From the NCBI GenBank assembly GCA_916613615.1, contig OU744737.1:4794001-4858000 (forward strand): DNA of 64,000 nucleotides, read 5' to 3'. This document shows positions 43,307 to 54,923 of this stretch, piece after piece; within the stretch, counting starts at the first letter, position 1, and each line of letters opens with the position of its first letter. Source of the DNA: Steromphala cineraria. Its lineage: Eukaryota > Mollusca > Gastropoda > Trochida > Trochidae. The notes beneath the pieces are model-generated. The model was given only the letters and a program-made list of their open reading frames with translations. It was not told where the DNA came from and searched no databases. Made by a program: the position numbers and the translations under genes.

Positions 43307-44079
43307 ACAAAACAGATTGTTATCAACCTGCCATAATCTATTTATGTGAATTTTTGTAAATGTTGTACTGGAAAGTCGAATTGTTGAGATTAAAATTACT
43401 GTAAAATGCTTGAAAATACAATAAAAATTTAAAAAATAGTTATGTTTTTTTTCATTCAACTTAGCACAAATAGCAACCAATTGCTAAATAGGTGCTCTTC
43501 AAGTGTGGGATGTTGATTCTACAGTCACATGAACATGTAATTTTTTGTTTAATCAAAATATATCACACACTTTCAGAATTCTATTTCATATCTATGATAT
43601 TTTCAGTGTTGTGATTACCTGAGAATTTTAGTAAAGTGTGAATAATACATGACAGTATAATAAATTATTCTTTATTTTATAATCACTAAATTTTTATACT
43701 TCAAAACTGTAAAAACCGCATCCCTTCAATGAGCAAAAGTCATTGTGCAGAGTTTTCGAAATTTAAATAATAGTTGTGTAACACAAATGACATAATCTAC
43801 ATTATTACGTGCGCAGTTATCGCAGTTATATTTATACGACAATAAATAAATAGCATTTGCTTTGCAGGGATCTGATTCGCTGAAGGCCGTCAGAGCGATT
43901 CTGTTCATACCCGTGTAAACTTAATTTCGTGACGTCATAATACATATGACGTCATGTCTAGCCACGCCCCCGTGGCGGACCGTTTTTCGCGAAAATAGTG
44001 CATCTCTTTTTGTTGTTAAATTGTGTATTTGGAGAAACAATATGTCTTCAAAACAATAAGTATATGCAGATTCATTTAT
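43307..44079. other. No recognised gene
   Basis: AT-rich. Around 43930-43990 are two TGACGTCAT words and the GC-rich CCACGCCCCCGTGGCGG, which may belong to the foldback element that follows. Confidence 0.4.
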
Positions 44080-44208
44080 AAGAATTGACTTCGAAATTTA
44101 TAAAGTTTATGGAGGTATAAACTTAAAAAACCACAGTGCAAACTTGGCAGCACAGCGGTTTTTAAGTTTATACCTCCATAAGCTTTATAAATTTCGAAGT
44201 CAATTCTT
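44080..44208. repeat. Foldback hairpin, arms of about 52 bp
   Basis: AAGAATTGACTTCGAAATTT and TATGGAGGTATAAACTTAAA on the left are matched by the inverse TTTAAGTTTATACCTCCATA and AAATTTCGAAGTCAATTCTT on the right, with one or two mismatches. A 24-base centre contains CACAGTGCAAACTTGG. Confidence 0.88.
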
Positions 44209-44344
44209 AAATATCAAACTAGGGTAATACAACAATGCATGTTTGACTGAGAGTTGTTGTGACGTCACAATGTAGGCGCGCAGTCACAATGGCTGCCGAA
44301 TACTAGTTTCAGCCCTCATTCGAGAAGTTTACATTAATTTTAGG

Positions 44345-44480
44345 GCAAGTAATAAACAGAATACTAAACTTCCTTCCATTAAATACTATTTCTCTCAAAC
44401 TTGTGAATGATTTGGTATCAAACTCGCTTTCGCTCGTTTAATAAAATTAGTATTAAAGGAAGGTCGTTTAGTATCCTCTA
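44345..44480. repeat. Foldback hairpin with AATAAACAG end and TCGCTTTCGCTCG loop
   Basis: GTAATAAACAGAATACTAAA is followed by CTTCCTTCCATTAAATACTA. The inverse arm reads TAGTATTAAAGGAAGGTCG and TTTAGTATCCT. The loop has TCGCTTTCGCTCG. Its layout matches the heads at 30031, 31289 and 59168. Confidence 0.6.
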
Positions 44481-44558
44481 TTTATATAACTTCACATAAT
44501 TTCAATAATTCTCCCTGGTCAACTGTCTTTTTCGTTTGAGTCGACTCCTTCTGAAATG

Positions 44559-44859
44559 CATTCTCTTCACACAGAGCAAGATCAAGTCACGAAATGCCTT
44601 TGTTCTAGTACGCCGAACTCCATGGGTTCCGGCATTTTTCCCTGGCGGGAGAAAAATTGCACCACAAATCCACAATGCATTTGAATTTCTTTACTCGTGC
44701 TTTTCTCATGATTCAGTAGCCAAAATGATGATTTAAGAAAAGCTGAAGCCAAGAAAATCGCTTACTAACTTACTTTTATTGACTACCGTTCTATCCCACA
44801 AAGTAGGCGTAATAGACCAGAGGCTGTATCAACATTTCATGACTTGTGTGGAGAGAATG
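44559..44859 (-). mobile_element. MITE family B, copy 7
   Basis: Left TIR CATTCTCTTCACACAGAGC; the interior is reversed (TCCCTGGCGGGAGAAAAATTG early, then the CAAAATGATGATTTAAG block). The right TIR is internally shortened (CATGACTTGTGTGGAGAGAATG region). It is followed after three bases by MITE A copy 4, which appears to have inserted into its right flank. Confidence 0.82.
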
Positions 44860-44862
44860 GCT

Positions 44863-45228
44863 TTAAAGGGGCAGTAGCACGTTTTTATGGGGAATATAAG
44901 GTGATGTCAGGAAAATGAAAATTAATGGTTCCAATTGAATGAAAATGTATTTAAACTAAATGAAGCAGCACTGAATTAAATATATAACGTAAAGTTTAGC
45001 CATGCGATTCCTTTTTCTTACATAAAATGAATTAAAGGTGTTCACACAAAAATGGCCGCCAATGGTTTTGCATGTGAATCTCCATACATTGTCCTCTGAC
45101 TATGGATGATTTGCTTGTGTAATGTGATTTTTGACAATGTCAAATTAATACATTTAGCATTACCTTACAATTATTAGTGAAATATTTAAAATATAAAATT
45201 ATCAAAAAACGTGCTACTGCCCCTTTAA
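44863..45228 (-). mobile_element. MITE family A, copy 4
   Basis: Full-length, TTAA to TTAA (366 bp), with near-perfect TIRs AAGGGGCAGTAGCACG and CGTGCTACTGCCCCTT. The interior runs in the reverse sense (AAGGTGATGTCAGGAAAATG first). Very similar to copy 6, so relatively young. Confidence 0.92.
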
Positions 45229-45432
45229 TGTTGTACCTTTTCATCCTTGTTTGTTCCATTCAATGAAGCATTGTGTTAAAGTAGGCTTATCAAATATTGA
45301 TATTACAGCTAGCATGACAAGAACAGAGATTTCTTGACAGTTTTTCCAAAAGTATCGTGTATTTTTTTCAATACCTTATGTAACATAGTGCAAGTTGAGC
45401 TGTCGATCGTCGTAAAAATTCTTTATTTCCCA

Positions 45433-45459
45433 ATTAAAACGTGCTACATCCCTCTTTAA
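45433..45459 (-). mobile_element. MITE family A, orphan right terminus
   Basis: AAAACGTGCTACATCCCTC followed by TTTAA is the right TIR of the family, with no body. It shares its TTAA with the left end of copy 5, as if a new copy had inserted at the TTAA border of an older one. Confidence 0.6.
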
Positions 45460-45817
45460 AGGAGCAGTAGCACGTTTTTATGGGAAATATAAGGTGATGT
45501 CAGAAAAATGAAAGTTAATGGTTCCAAATGAAAGACAATGTATTCTAACTAAACGAAGAAGTATTTATTCAAATAAATGAAATTACGTTTACCCATGCGA
45601 TTCACTTTTTTACACAAAAGGAATTAAAGGTGTTCACACAAAATGGCTGCCAATGGATTGTATGTGAATCTCCTTAATTTGTCCTTTGACTATGGATGAT
45701 TTGCTTATGTTATTTTATTATTGACACGGTCAAATTAATACATTTATCATAAACTTACAATTATCAGTGAAATATTTAAGATATAAATAATCAAAATACG
45801 TGCTACTGCCCCTTTAA
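45456..45817 (-). mobile_element. MITE family A, copy 5
   Basis: Full-length (362 bp) with TTAA at both borders. TIRs AAGGAGCAGTAGCACG and CGTGCTACTGCCCCTT; interior GATGTCAGAAAAATGAAAG, CATGCGATTCAC, GGCTGCCAATGG. Slightly more diverged than copy 4. Confidence 0.9.
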
Positions 45818-46076
45818 GATATGAATTCTGAGTCGCATTGCTTGAGTATGCAATCTTTTGATAATTTTGTTCTTAAAAATACAGAATTGCATGTTTTGTC
45901 TGAAATGATAGAAACGCTAACACATTGAAAGATCAATGGTCATGTTGGTTTTTGAAACATTTTATTTGCATGAAAAGTTTTTCAATTGAAAGCTGAATAA
46001 TGCAGTTAAATGAATAATGCATAAACACTATTCGTCGTGGTCAGTTATATTAGGTTGCCACTTGAGTTTTGACATG

Positions 46077-46140
46077 ACATGGACTAATCGTAGAGCCTCT
46101 GTTCTATTACGAAGAGTTTGTCTGATAAAATGGGAGGTTT
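46077..46140 (+). mobile_element. MITE family B, fragment (copy 8)
   Basis: GAGCCTCTGTTCTATTACG followed by GAGTTTGTCTGATAAAATGGGAG. Only the inner left TIR and adjoining bases remain. Confidence 0.6.
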
Positions 46141-46264
46141 AGTAGGCTTTCATTACGTTGGCCTCCCATTATTCTATTTATTTTCCCGCTCAAATACACG
46201 TTTTTTTTATAATTTTATTACGTTGGGCTTATAGAATTTCCTTGTCAACCTAAAATTAGAAGTT

Positions 46265-46610
46265 AAGGCCTGTACTTTTTGCATTTGTTAGATAACTCAG
46301 AAACTACTTGACTAATCGTCACAAAATTTGGTAAACATCCTCTCCACATCCTGTACATGTGCCTTTTGGGGTAACAACTTCTTTTCAACTATATATTTCC
46401 ATGGCAACAGTTTGGAATTTGTCATTTTGAAGGGAAGGGTTAGTTTCCGGAGCACTAAAGTGAAACTGTTTAACGAATCTGCACCAAATTTGGTGTATAT
46501 CCTCTTCACATCATGTAGATGTGCCTTTTCGAGGTTTCAACTTGTTTTTAATTTATTTATTTCTGGGTTTCCATGGCAACAGTTTGGAAGAGAAGGGTTA
46601 GTTTTGTGAC
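46265..46610. repeat. Two diverged 172-bp tandem units related to 42415-42860
   Basis: CCATGGCAACAGTTTGGAA recurs at about 46399 and 46571. Shared words with the 42.5-kb array are GTTTCCGGAGCA and TTTCCATGG-AAC, and the period is the same. The units here also carry CACAAAATTTGGT and CATCCTCTCCACATC-like words. The short frames are repeat-derived. Confidence 0.7.
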
Positions 46611-47154
46611 CATCTACGTAGATTCGCGTGAATATAAATCAAATATAATCAAAACTTACAGTTTTTTGTTGTTTTATATAAAGAATATCGTTTTCATTTG
46701 AGTTTTTAAAAAACTATGAGGTATTTTCAAAAGCAAAATTGAGCTGAAATGATGTATGGGAGAGACGTCTAGTTTATGATGTGATTAATTATACAATACT
46801 ACATGTTTATTCATAAACTATTGGCTTGAAATATGCATTATTGACCAGTTATAGATATATATATATATATCTAAGCTATCAAATAATCGAATATTTTAGT
46901 TGTTTTGGAGAACTTGTGAATGTTGAATCGACAGTTAAAAGGGCGTTTAGGTGCGTCATAATACAGTAGTCTGGGAAGACAGCTTAAATGACCACAGATT
47001 CTGTTCGCTGGTGCTAATTAATGGTATTTTCGGTCGAGTTTTGGCAGTTTCTGACCGAATAAAGATATACAAAGTCAAGTCTATGTATAATTGCAACCCA
47101 TTCTTTATGAATTCCGAAAGTGGCCATAGACCTATCATTCCATCTTTAAGATAC
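46611..47154. other. No recognised gene
   Basis: AT-rich with an (AT)n run at about 46855-46872. Nothing supported. Confidence 0.4.
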
Positions 47155-47605
47155 ATGTATATGATTATAGTGGCACGATTATTTTTTTATATTACACTTC
47201 TACTCTGATTTGGGTTATAAAAAAGAACTTTGATTTTTATACCGTCTCTTGCATTCAAAGAAAACGTAAATTAATTCAGTTCAAATGTTAAGCTTTTATA
47301 TAAATTAGAATATCTAAATTTGCAATGGTTTTCTTCAAAGATATAGTTTTGTCAGGGAAGCAACTCAAGTGATCTCAAAATTAAATAATTCTTTAGAAGA
47401 AATATATTTTTAAATGTCTTACAGACCCTGAAGGATTGCTGAGTCTCAAAATGAAATTTAACAAAGCAGACAATTCTTCATAAGATGAAGAATAAGAACA
47501 TCATCCCCATCCTGAAGTACATGTACTTACAACCAAATGGGAAACCAACAGGGTGATGTTTATTCAATTTATCGTAACTCATTGTGTTTAAATGATACAA
47601 TATGA
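47155..47605 (+). repeat. Block homologous to the 5' region of the PAN-family gene
   Basis: Aligns with 37560-37970 in the same order (GATTATAGTGGCACGATTA, ACTCTGATTTGGG, CAACTCAAGTGATCTC, AACAAAGCAGACAA, CCTGAAGTAC, TGTTTAAATGATAC). No exon of the family follows; the 142-residue frame at 47592-48020 has no signal peptide at its start, no cysteine pattern of the family and is not called a gene. Confidence 0.5.
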
Positions 47606-48235
47606 AGTAGAGTACGAAGGTCACCTTGAAATGGCAAATAAACAAATGGTTATCCATAAAACTTTGCTTTTTCCTCCATATAAAATGGCTTTGCGATCCT
47701 TGTTCAAATACAACATGTCTTTATACCGTGCGCCCTTTATAACATATTCTGGAAGAAACGCAATGTTTCATAGACAATCAGTGTATTGTTCACGTAAACT
47801 TTTGATAAATAGTGGCATGCTGATCGTATATATTACAATCGTACATTGTTATAAACTACCAACGAACTTGACACTATCTATATCGCATATAACACACGCT
47901 CAAGTATTATTCCACTCAGAACACTGTTATCCACATGTCTTGTTACACTTTGTAAGTACCTTGATTTATATCTATCACTGCTTACTTCATTTTATGTCTT
48001 TTTTATATATAAAATATTGACATGAATAAACAAATAGGGAGAGGTAGATATTTAAGAGCATGATACTTGTGATTCAGTTACGAAATGTTTAGCATATTTC
48101 ATTCATCGTTTGTAAATATTTCCATTGGTAATATTCATTTGGTAAAAATGAGTGCACGAACTTTGCTGTGTGTCAGTAAAGCAGACCGGATTAGGACGCA
48201 ATACATGTTCTGAATCAATTAAGAAATGTCATACC
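47606..48235. other. No supported gene
   Basis: Holds the 142-residue frame mentioned above, which is AT-driven and hydrophobic without recognisable domain. Confidence 0.4.
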
Positions 48236-48598
48236 TTAAAGGGGCAGGAGCACGTTTTTAGGGGGAATATAAGGTGAAGTCAGGAAAATGAAAATTAATG
48301 GTTCCAATTGAAAGACAATGTATTTAAACTAAATGAAGCAGTAATAATTCAAATATATAACGTAAAGTTTAGCCATGCGATTCCTTTTTCTTACACAAAA
48401 TGAATTAAAGGTGTTCACACAAAATGGCCGCCAATGGATTTTATGTGAATCCTCATACTTTGTCCTCTGACTATGGATGATTGGCTTGGGTCATGATATT
48501 TTTGACACTGTCAAAACAATACATTTAGCATTAACTTACAATTATCAGTGAAAATTTTAAAATATAAAATTATCAAAAACCTGCTACTGCCCCTTTAA
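48236..48598 (-). mobile_element. MITE family A, copy 6
   Basis: Full-length (363 bp), TTAA to TTAA. TIRs AAGGGGCAGGAGCACG and CTGCTACTGCCCCTT; interior AAGGTGAAGTCAGGAAAATG, CATGCGATTCC, GGCCGCCAATGG. Close to copy 4. Confidence 0.92.
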
Positions 48599-48857
48599 GT
48601 TGTAATGAAAGTTTTGTTATACTATCGGCATGTCTCGTACCCTTTAATGATAAAGGCTTCTAAAAGTCACTGCATTGTTAATCTTCTTAACTGAAGGGAA
48701 AATGAACAAAGAGAACATAGCAGGTAAAAGTGGAAATTTAAAGATTAATAGTTTCGTCTACAGGGAACGTCGTAAATCCAAATTTCAAATGGCAAATGGC
48801 AACCATCAATTGACAAATTGACGTTTCCTTACAATATACAACAGAAAAATATAGCCA

Positions 48858-49222
48858 TTGATTCTGTAGCTCATCAGGCTTCATAAGAATTTCGCTTTAA
48901 TGTGTGGCAAATGTTGTGGTTCCCCCTTACTTTGGGCCACAGGGTCACCATATACAACCTAGAATCCTCCTTATCTAATATAGCGCTACACACAAAGATT
49001 AAGCTTTCTAGACCTCATGCTTCTTAAGAAAAAGATGAAAACACATTTTAAGGACGAGGCCCCTGTGACTCTTATTAGGGGTCACAGGGACACAAAATTT
49101 ACAATTTATAATCGTCACTTAGTCAAGGAGTCTGTACGAAAGGTTCAACTTTCTTGGCCTTTTGCTTCTGGAGAAGAAGATGAAATTAGGTTTTAAGGGC
49201 GTGGCCCCTTGTAGTTCTAATT
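48858..49222. repeat. Dispersed repeat family F, copy 1
   Basis: ATTCTGTAGCTCATCAGGC, GAATCCTCCTTATCTAA, CTTTCTAGACCT-ATGCTTCT, TTATTAGGGGTCACAGGG and GGAGAAGAAGATGAAA match 52598-53112 in the same order. Internally it is itself a two-fold repeat (GCTTCT-GAGAA-AAGATGAAA recurs). The (ACGG)n end seen in copy 2 is missing here. Confidence 0.65.
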
Positions 49223-51692
49223 AGGGTTTGAAATGGAACAGTATTTTTCATAAAGGAGATTTGCCATCATCTGAATCTCTAAGTTTTCAAATGCATGCTA
49301 CGATAAGGCAGACAATATGTCTTAGTTATTTATCACCATGGGATGTCAAGACATTGTGAAAACATTGTGCAGGTGCCATCACAAGAAAACAAACTTGGCA
49401 AACCGACCTGAAGTCCCTGAACCCCCGCCAGAATGATTCCTACCAACCGTTTGTTTCAAAATGTTCCTTTAAGTATTTGTATTTTTGCGAAAGAATGATT
49501 TATTTCATGTAGCATATTTTTCTGAATTTGATTTTCTTACGTCAGGTTGTTGTCGTCCGCATTTAGATACTATTCTTTTTGGCCAAGAGACTTGTCATAA
49601 CCACACTTAATTATGTTTTTAAGCATCTCAACTTTCATCAAAAAATGTCAAATGCATCACAATAACATCCATAATACATAACATCCATATACATAAAAAA
49701 ATGGTCAACCTTTTTTGCCTGAATGATCAATAGATTACAACTCTGAATATAGTTGGAGTATGTGATAATATCTATGTATGCTGATATATTGTAATACTGT
49801 ATAACAATGTACTGATGGGAACAATAACAACACTTTTAAAAAAAACAAAAAAACTTTCATTAAACGAATCACCGCACGTCTCTTTAAAAAAGAACTTGAG
49901 ATCGAAATGGCCTTAAATAAGTATATCCAAGTTACAACTACATGTCGTATGGAAGTAACATTAAAAGTGTGATTCATCTGTCTGAAGCTTTTGCTTGAAC
50001 ATGTTTCATAAGCCCCTATTTGCTGCAAGTATCGTTTACAGATAAGTTGTTCCTTGGCATTTGTAAAACCTGCGCATTTTAACCCTATCAGAGCTGAGGT
50101 CAACGTTCCCATCGGTGTGCTAAGCTGCCATTCAGTATTAATACAACACAGTGCAACAACACACCCACACTAAAGATAAGCTACATAGCCTCTGTTCCCA
50201 AGGGCACCAGAAAGATCAAGATCGTGTTCTCAAAGGGCATGAGTTGCGTTTATGGCAGGATCTACGTGAATGGAAAACATTTGATACGTTTAAGAGCTAC
50301 ACATTTAGTTGTTGCATGTTTCTGGTGTATACCATATTAGATTTTCCTGAGTATAGTATCCTATTTCCGTGGAGGATATAATTAACTGATAAATTTCTCT
50401 TTGACCTTTATTCTTTCCTTGAATTACGTGCTCGTAGCAAACGGTGTACAGAATGGCTAACTACTGTATTCCCCGATTTAATGGGTTGTCATGTTGTTCA
50501 TATTTTTAGCAGTGGATTGTTTACACAGTGATAGATAAAACAATTCTGAGAAGTATGAAACCTAAATAAGTTGTCGGGAAAACTATGATTGAACTGAACT
50601 ATTTATTTGAAAATAAAACTTCAACCATGACATATTTACTTATCATGAAGCATGCTAAAGGTCATTTTATGTTCCATAAAGTCGTGCAATCGTCGTTAAT
50701 ACTTTTCAAAAGTACTGCAGGATAAACTGAATAGATTTTAACACCTGAGGTATTGCTCAATCATTTACAGCATTATGTTTTGCGTTTTCCATCTCAACTG
50801 ACGTATTACGCGTCATAGCAACTGACGTTACAACTTAAAACATGACATATCAATAATAATACAAATTGTAAACACCTAATTAAAGCATCCCCGATATTCA
50901 AAACTAAAATGTCTTGCTGTGGAATTGTTAAGATAATTTGACCCAATAAAACATGATCAATATGTCAAACCTTGCATCTTTTATTTATTACCAAAAGTAT
51001 GTTGTCATAAGAATAAATTCCGATGTTGTAATGGTATTTGTTTTATACACAGAAATACCTTTGGGTGTCAAAAACAAGAGTTCACGTTGACGTCCATGGA
51101 TCAAAACCAAGTTTGATTAAAATCGACTGTGCTTCACATTCACAATCTGAAGGCACCCCCATTACCCGCATGTTCTGACGTAAGCTCATTTAGCGGCGGC
51201 AAAAGCTTTCGAAATCAAAGCTAGGGGCACGTAACTCCTGTAAAATCAATTCTCTACATGACCGCCGCCAAGTTGGTTTTTGAAAGGGACGATGTGATTG
51301 GTACGCTTGTAACTAGGCTTTTTCTGCGGTATACTGGCGTTGAACAAGCGCCTAGCTTGGGTGCTTTCTGATCGTTGTGGAGAAGAAAGCCCTGATACAT
51401 ATTTTTTATGTTGTTTCCCTTCAAACGCGATCGATTTTAATCAGGAAAAGGTTATGAACATACTAATGAATACTCTTTGGTTTCTTTTTAAGGCATTCTG
51501 TACATTATACACTTATCTTTGATCTAGTGAAGAGATCAACAAATCAGGCCTTCAAAATTTTGAAACGCCCAATCAATTTCGGACTTGTTTGGGAGAAGTT
51601 TTCGATATTTTTATTTTTAAAAAACTAACCAACTAAACTTATTAATAAGAATTTATATAAACTCACGGGCAACAGAATCTATAGAAAAACTT
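49223..51692. other. No recognised gene
   Basis: A 2.5-kb stretch with only short frames (49735-50112 minus, 50151-50381 plus, 51340-51522 plus), none with a domain, signal peptide or splice pattern I recognise. No repeat family member identified. Confidence 0.4.
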
Positions 51693-51880
51693 AAATGTCT
51701 CTTATAAAAGATAACAAGAAGAGATGTCAGGGTATATGTGATAAATAATCTTTTTGTCAACGGATATGCATAACATTTACATGAAAAATGTCTCTTATAA
51801 AAGATAACAAGAAGAAATGTCAGGGTATATGTGATAAATAATCTTGTTGTCAACGGATATGCATAACATTTACATGAACT
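51693..51880. repeat. Tandem duplication, 93-bp unit
   Basis: Two units start AAATGTCTCTTATAAAAG at 51693 and 51786 and differ at about three positions. The surrounding 51881-52597 is otherwise unrecognised. Confidence 0.85.
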
Positions 51881-52597
51881 TAAGTTGACATGAGTCAAAT
51901 ACAGCTTACAAATAGAGAAAGGGTGAAATCTGAATTTGCAATTTTAGGTATTTTTCCTAAACAATTCCATTGGAATCGATACATATGTGAACACGGTGTC
52001 AAGTTGAGATGTTCAGTCGCGTTGTTTCAGATCGACTGTCTCTCCTGCGTGACTGCATTCACTATGTCTTGAGATACAAAGAAGGACGGTTTTCAATAAT
52101 TTCAAGATCAGAATGATCCATTAGTATTCAATTCGACTGACAATATTATTCAATGATATTGCTTCTGGTAAGTCACAGTGACGATACGATTGTGTAAGTG
52201 GATCAGTTTCATATACCAGTCTTTGTTTTTGACTGTTATTCATGACAGTAGGACCCATGTTTCCGTATCCTGTCTGGAGCATGGACATTGCTGAACGAGA
52301 GCAACTGAAATTCATGCAATATGTTGATAAGTGACTTCTACCTTGATAATGAAATAGTTCTTTCCTGCTTTTAAAGAGATAATCTCATTGTTACCTTTGT
52401 AGCATTCCTGTTCCTTATTGTATTAGAGATACTGACCACATGTTTTAACACATCCAGCATAAACACCTTAGGAGGTATGTGCATTAAACTTTTTGATCAT
52501 AAAACCTTGTTATGCATTTAACAATGCAGATTTATCGGATTAAGATTCTAATGAATATTTCTATGTTCAGGCAATTACTTATGAAACTTTGAAACAA

Positions 52598-53112
52598 AAT
52601 TTGAATTAAAAAAATAGAGCCAGTGGCTCTGTAGCACATCAGGCTTCATATCAATTTTGCTTTAGGGTGTGGCAAATGTGGTTCCTCCAATACTTTGGAC
52701 CAAAGTGTCATCAAATATGAATTTGGATTCCTCCTTATCTAACTTAGTAGTTTGCACACAAAGTTTCAGCTTTCTAGGCCTGATGCTTCTTGAGAAAAGA
52801 TGAAATTAGGTTAAAGGGAGTCAAGGAGCAAGTACACAAATTTCAGCTTTCTAGCCCTTGTGCTTTTGGAGAAGAAGATGAAAATAGGTTTTTAGGGTGT
52901 GGCCCCCGCGGCCTTTATTAGGGGCCACAGGGCCACCAAAGCTACAATTTATAATCCCCACTAGTAAAGGAGTCTCTACACAAAGTTTCAGCTTTCTAGG
53001 CCTTATGGTTCTAGAGAAGTCGAAATTCCACAACGTTTACGGACGGACGGACAGACGGACGGACGCCGGACACCATGCCATGCCGTAAGCCCATGAGCTA
53101 AAAATCCACAAA
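52598..53112. repeat. Dispersed repeat family F, copy 2, with (ACGG)n end
   Basis: Same order of motifs as 48858-49222, continuing to GAAATTCCACAACG, a run of GGACGGACGGACAGACGG (53041-53066) and CACCATGCCATGCCGTAAGC, then CCATGAGCTAAAAATC. This ending is of a kind common in molluscan dispersed repeats, by memory. Non-coding. Confidence 0.7.
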
Positions 53113-53429
53113 ATCGCATTTAGAATTTTGGTTTAGTTTTTTTTGTCCGTGAGTTTATATATATATTTTTGGGCATGTTCTATGTATAAAAAAAACTCAA
53201 CACATTTATTTCAACAGGACATATAATTATTAAGCATGTATTCATAAGTTGAGACTTTTTCAGAAGGTAAGCTTCCATTTTACGCACATGTAACCAGACC
53301 CCTTATGATAAAGAACTTCTCCGAACTACCAACGCCTGGTAAATACATCTAACATTGATATTTGTTTCAATTTGGAACAAATATCAGATACCTCGAAGGT
53401 AGGAGATAAATTGTGAAAGTCCAGACACA

Positions 53430-53960
53430 TTCCCTTTGACCCACACTAATCGAAGGATACTAGCACTTTGTTGCATACCCATGTTCTCAGCTGATACGAT
53501 GGGCCACCAAAAGAGCATTTCCTCCATGGTATTAACCGACACTCTTATATTCTCATCCGGCTTTGATCTTCAAAAAGGGACTTCTATAATCATAATTAGA
53601 TCTTGTGGACTAAGAAAATGTTCGATTTTCTTGGCATTAGAGGCCTTATGTCTTTATTAAAGAAGAAAGGAGAGTTTGAGTGTTCCTTTGAATATAAAGT
53701 CTCAAGCTTGTGATATTATTTGTAAATTATGTGCAATATACAGCAAGTAATCATTGGCTGTTTTCTAGTATATTCGAAACTTATCTTACTTTTACTTAAT
53801 TTGGTTTGTTCATGTCGACTTGTGTCTATTTTATCATTTCGAAAAAAAATCAGACTGGTGTAAATAATAAAGTAACAAACCTCAATTATTTTCTTCAAAT
53901 GTCCTTGTTGTATGTTTGCCAACAGCTTATGCGCAAACAAATAAAATTTGAGCCGTTTCA
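53430..53960. repeat. Inverted repeat pair, member 1
   Basis: The reverse complement aligns with 57400-57790: TAATCATAATTAGATCTTGTGG, GAAAATGTTCGATTTTCTTGG, GTTCCTTTGAATATAAA and TGTGCAATATACAG are shared. The short frames inside (53436-53660 plus) have no domain. A dispersed repeat present in two opposite copies 4 kb apart. Confidence 0.65.
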
Positions 53961-54393
53961 TATGTTTAATTAGTATCCGAATCCAAACACATTATTAAGA
54001 AATATTACAGAATAGTTTGCGTTTGAGTGCAAAGCTAGTAACAAATCAAAGAAATTTTGTTTACAAAAATTTATATTTTTGTTTTTGGAAAATATTACTA
54101 ATACAGCGCAAAAATGATCAAACTTTTAGGAATCGTTTTCGTGAAAGGTCCACTTGATCATTAAGGTATGTTATCACCCCTGTTTCAGAAACACAGCACT
54201 TACAGTTGTACTGTTATCTCCAGGACTTGAATCTGTAGGAGGTCTGAATCAGTGATGAATCACAATCTCGTCGAAGATTTTGAGAATATGTCCCAGCACA
54301 TTTTACCACTTTAAAATTAACATTTTGTCAAAAAACATTTCCAGAGATCGACAGATTCGATTTAGACCCTGTGATGGTGCACAGTTGAATGTC
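53961..54393. other. No recognised gene
   Basis: AT-rich spacer; nothing supported. Confidence 0.4.
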
Positions 54394-54628
54394 AATGGGA
54401 GATGCCTGATTGGAGGCAACCACAGTCCGTTGTGCAATCAGCGACGCAGATCTAAAATAATCATTTTTGCTACTGGATCAATGCAAAAGTGAAATGAACC
54501 ACCCTTTCCATAAGAGAAGAGTTGTCATTTGATAAAGAAATTCAAATGGAACCCACATATTTCGGCGTAATAGAACACAGGCTGTATCAACATTTCATGA
54601 CTTGATCTGCCTCTGTGGGGTGAGAGTG
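54394..54628 (+). mobile_element. MITE family B, copy 9, left end lost
   Basis: Begins inside the element at GGGAGATGCCTGATTGGAGG, continues with TTGTGCAATCAGCGACGC, has lost the CCGCCAG segment, and ends with the right TIR GCGTAATAGAACACAGGCTG to GCCTCTGTGGGGTGAGAGTG. Confidence 0.8.
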
Positions 54629-54923
54629 ATAGGGTATTTCTGTTTGAAAGTGGGCGGGGGAGCAGATTTTCGCTTTCTTAGCTCAGTTAAGGGGTTGGGG
54701 GTGGGACCGGTGGGGCTGGTAACCACAAATGTCATCCTTTGTATCTTACATTTCAAAGTACCAGTTGTTAAAAGCAAATTTACAATCTTTTTTTTTTAAA
54801 TTGTATGCCCGAGTTATTTGTTAGTGGGAAAAGGGGTAAAAGATTAATTTCCATATCTTTTTTATATCTTTATAGGTGGACATGCATTGAATCTATGTTA
54901 TTCTATAAGTCTTCCTCAATCAA

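Noticed and set aside
47592..48020. 142-residue open frame, one of the longer ones outside transposons
   Set aside because: AT-driven hydrophobic composition, no domain, no cysteine pattern, no splice support; length is within chance for this composition.
49735..50112. 125-residue minus-strand frame
   Set aside because: Looks like random open frame in AT-rich DNA; no motif, no start context, no repeat or splice support.
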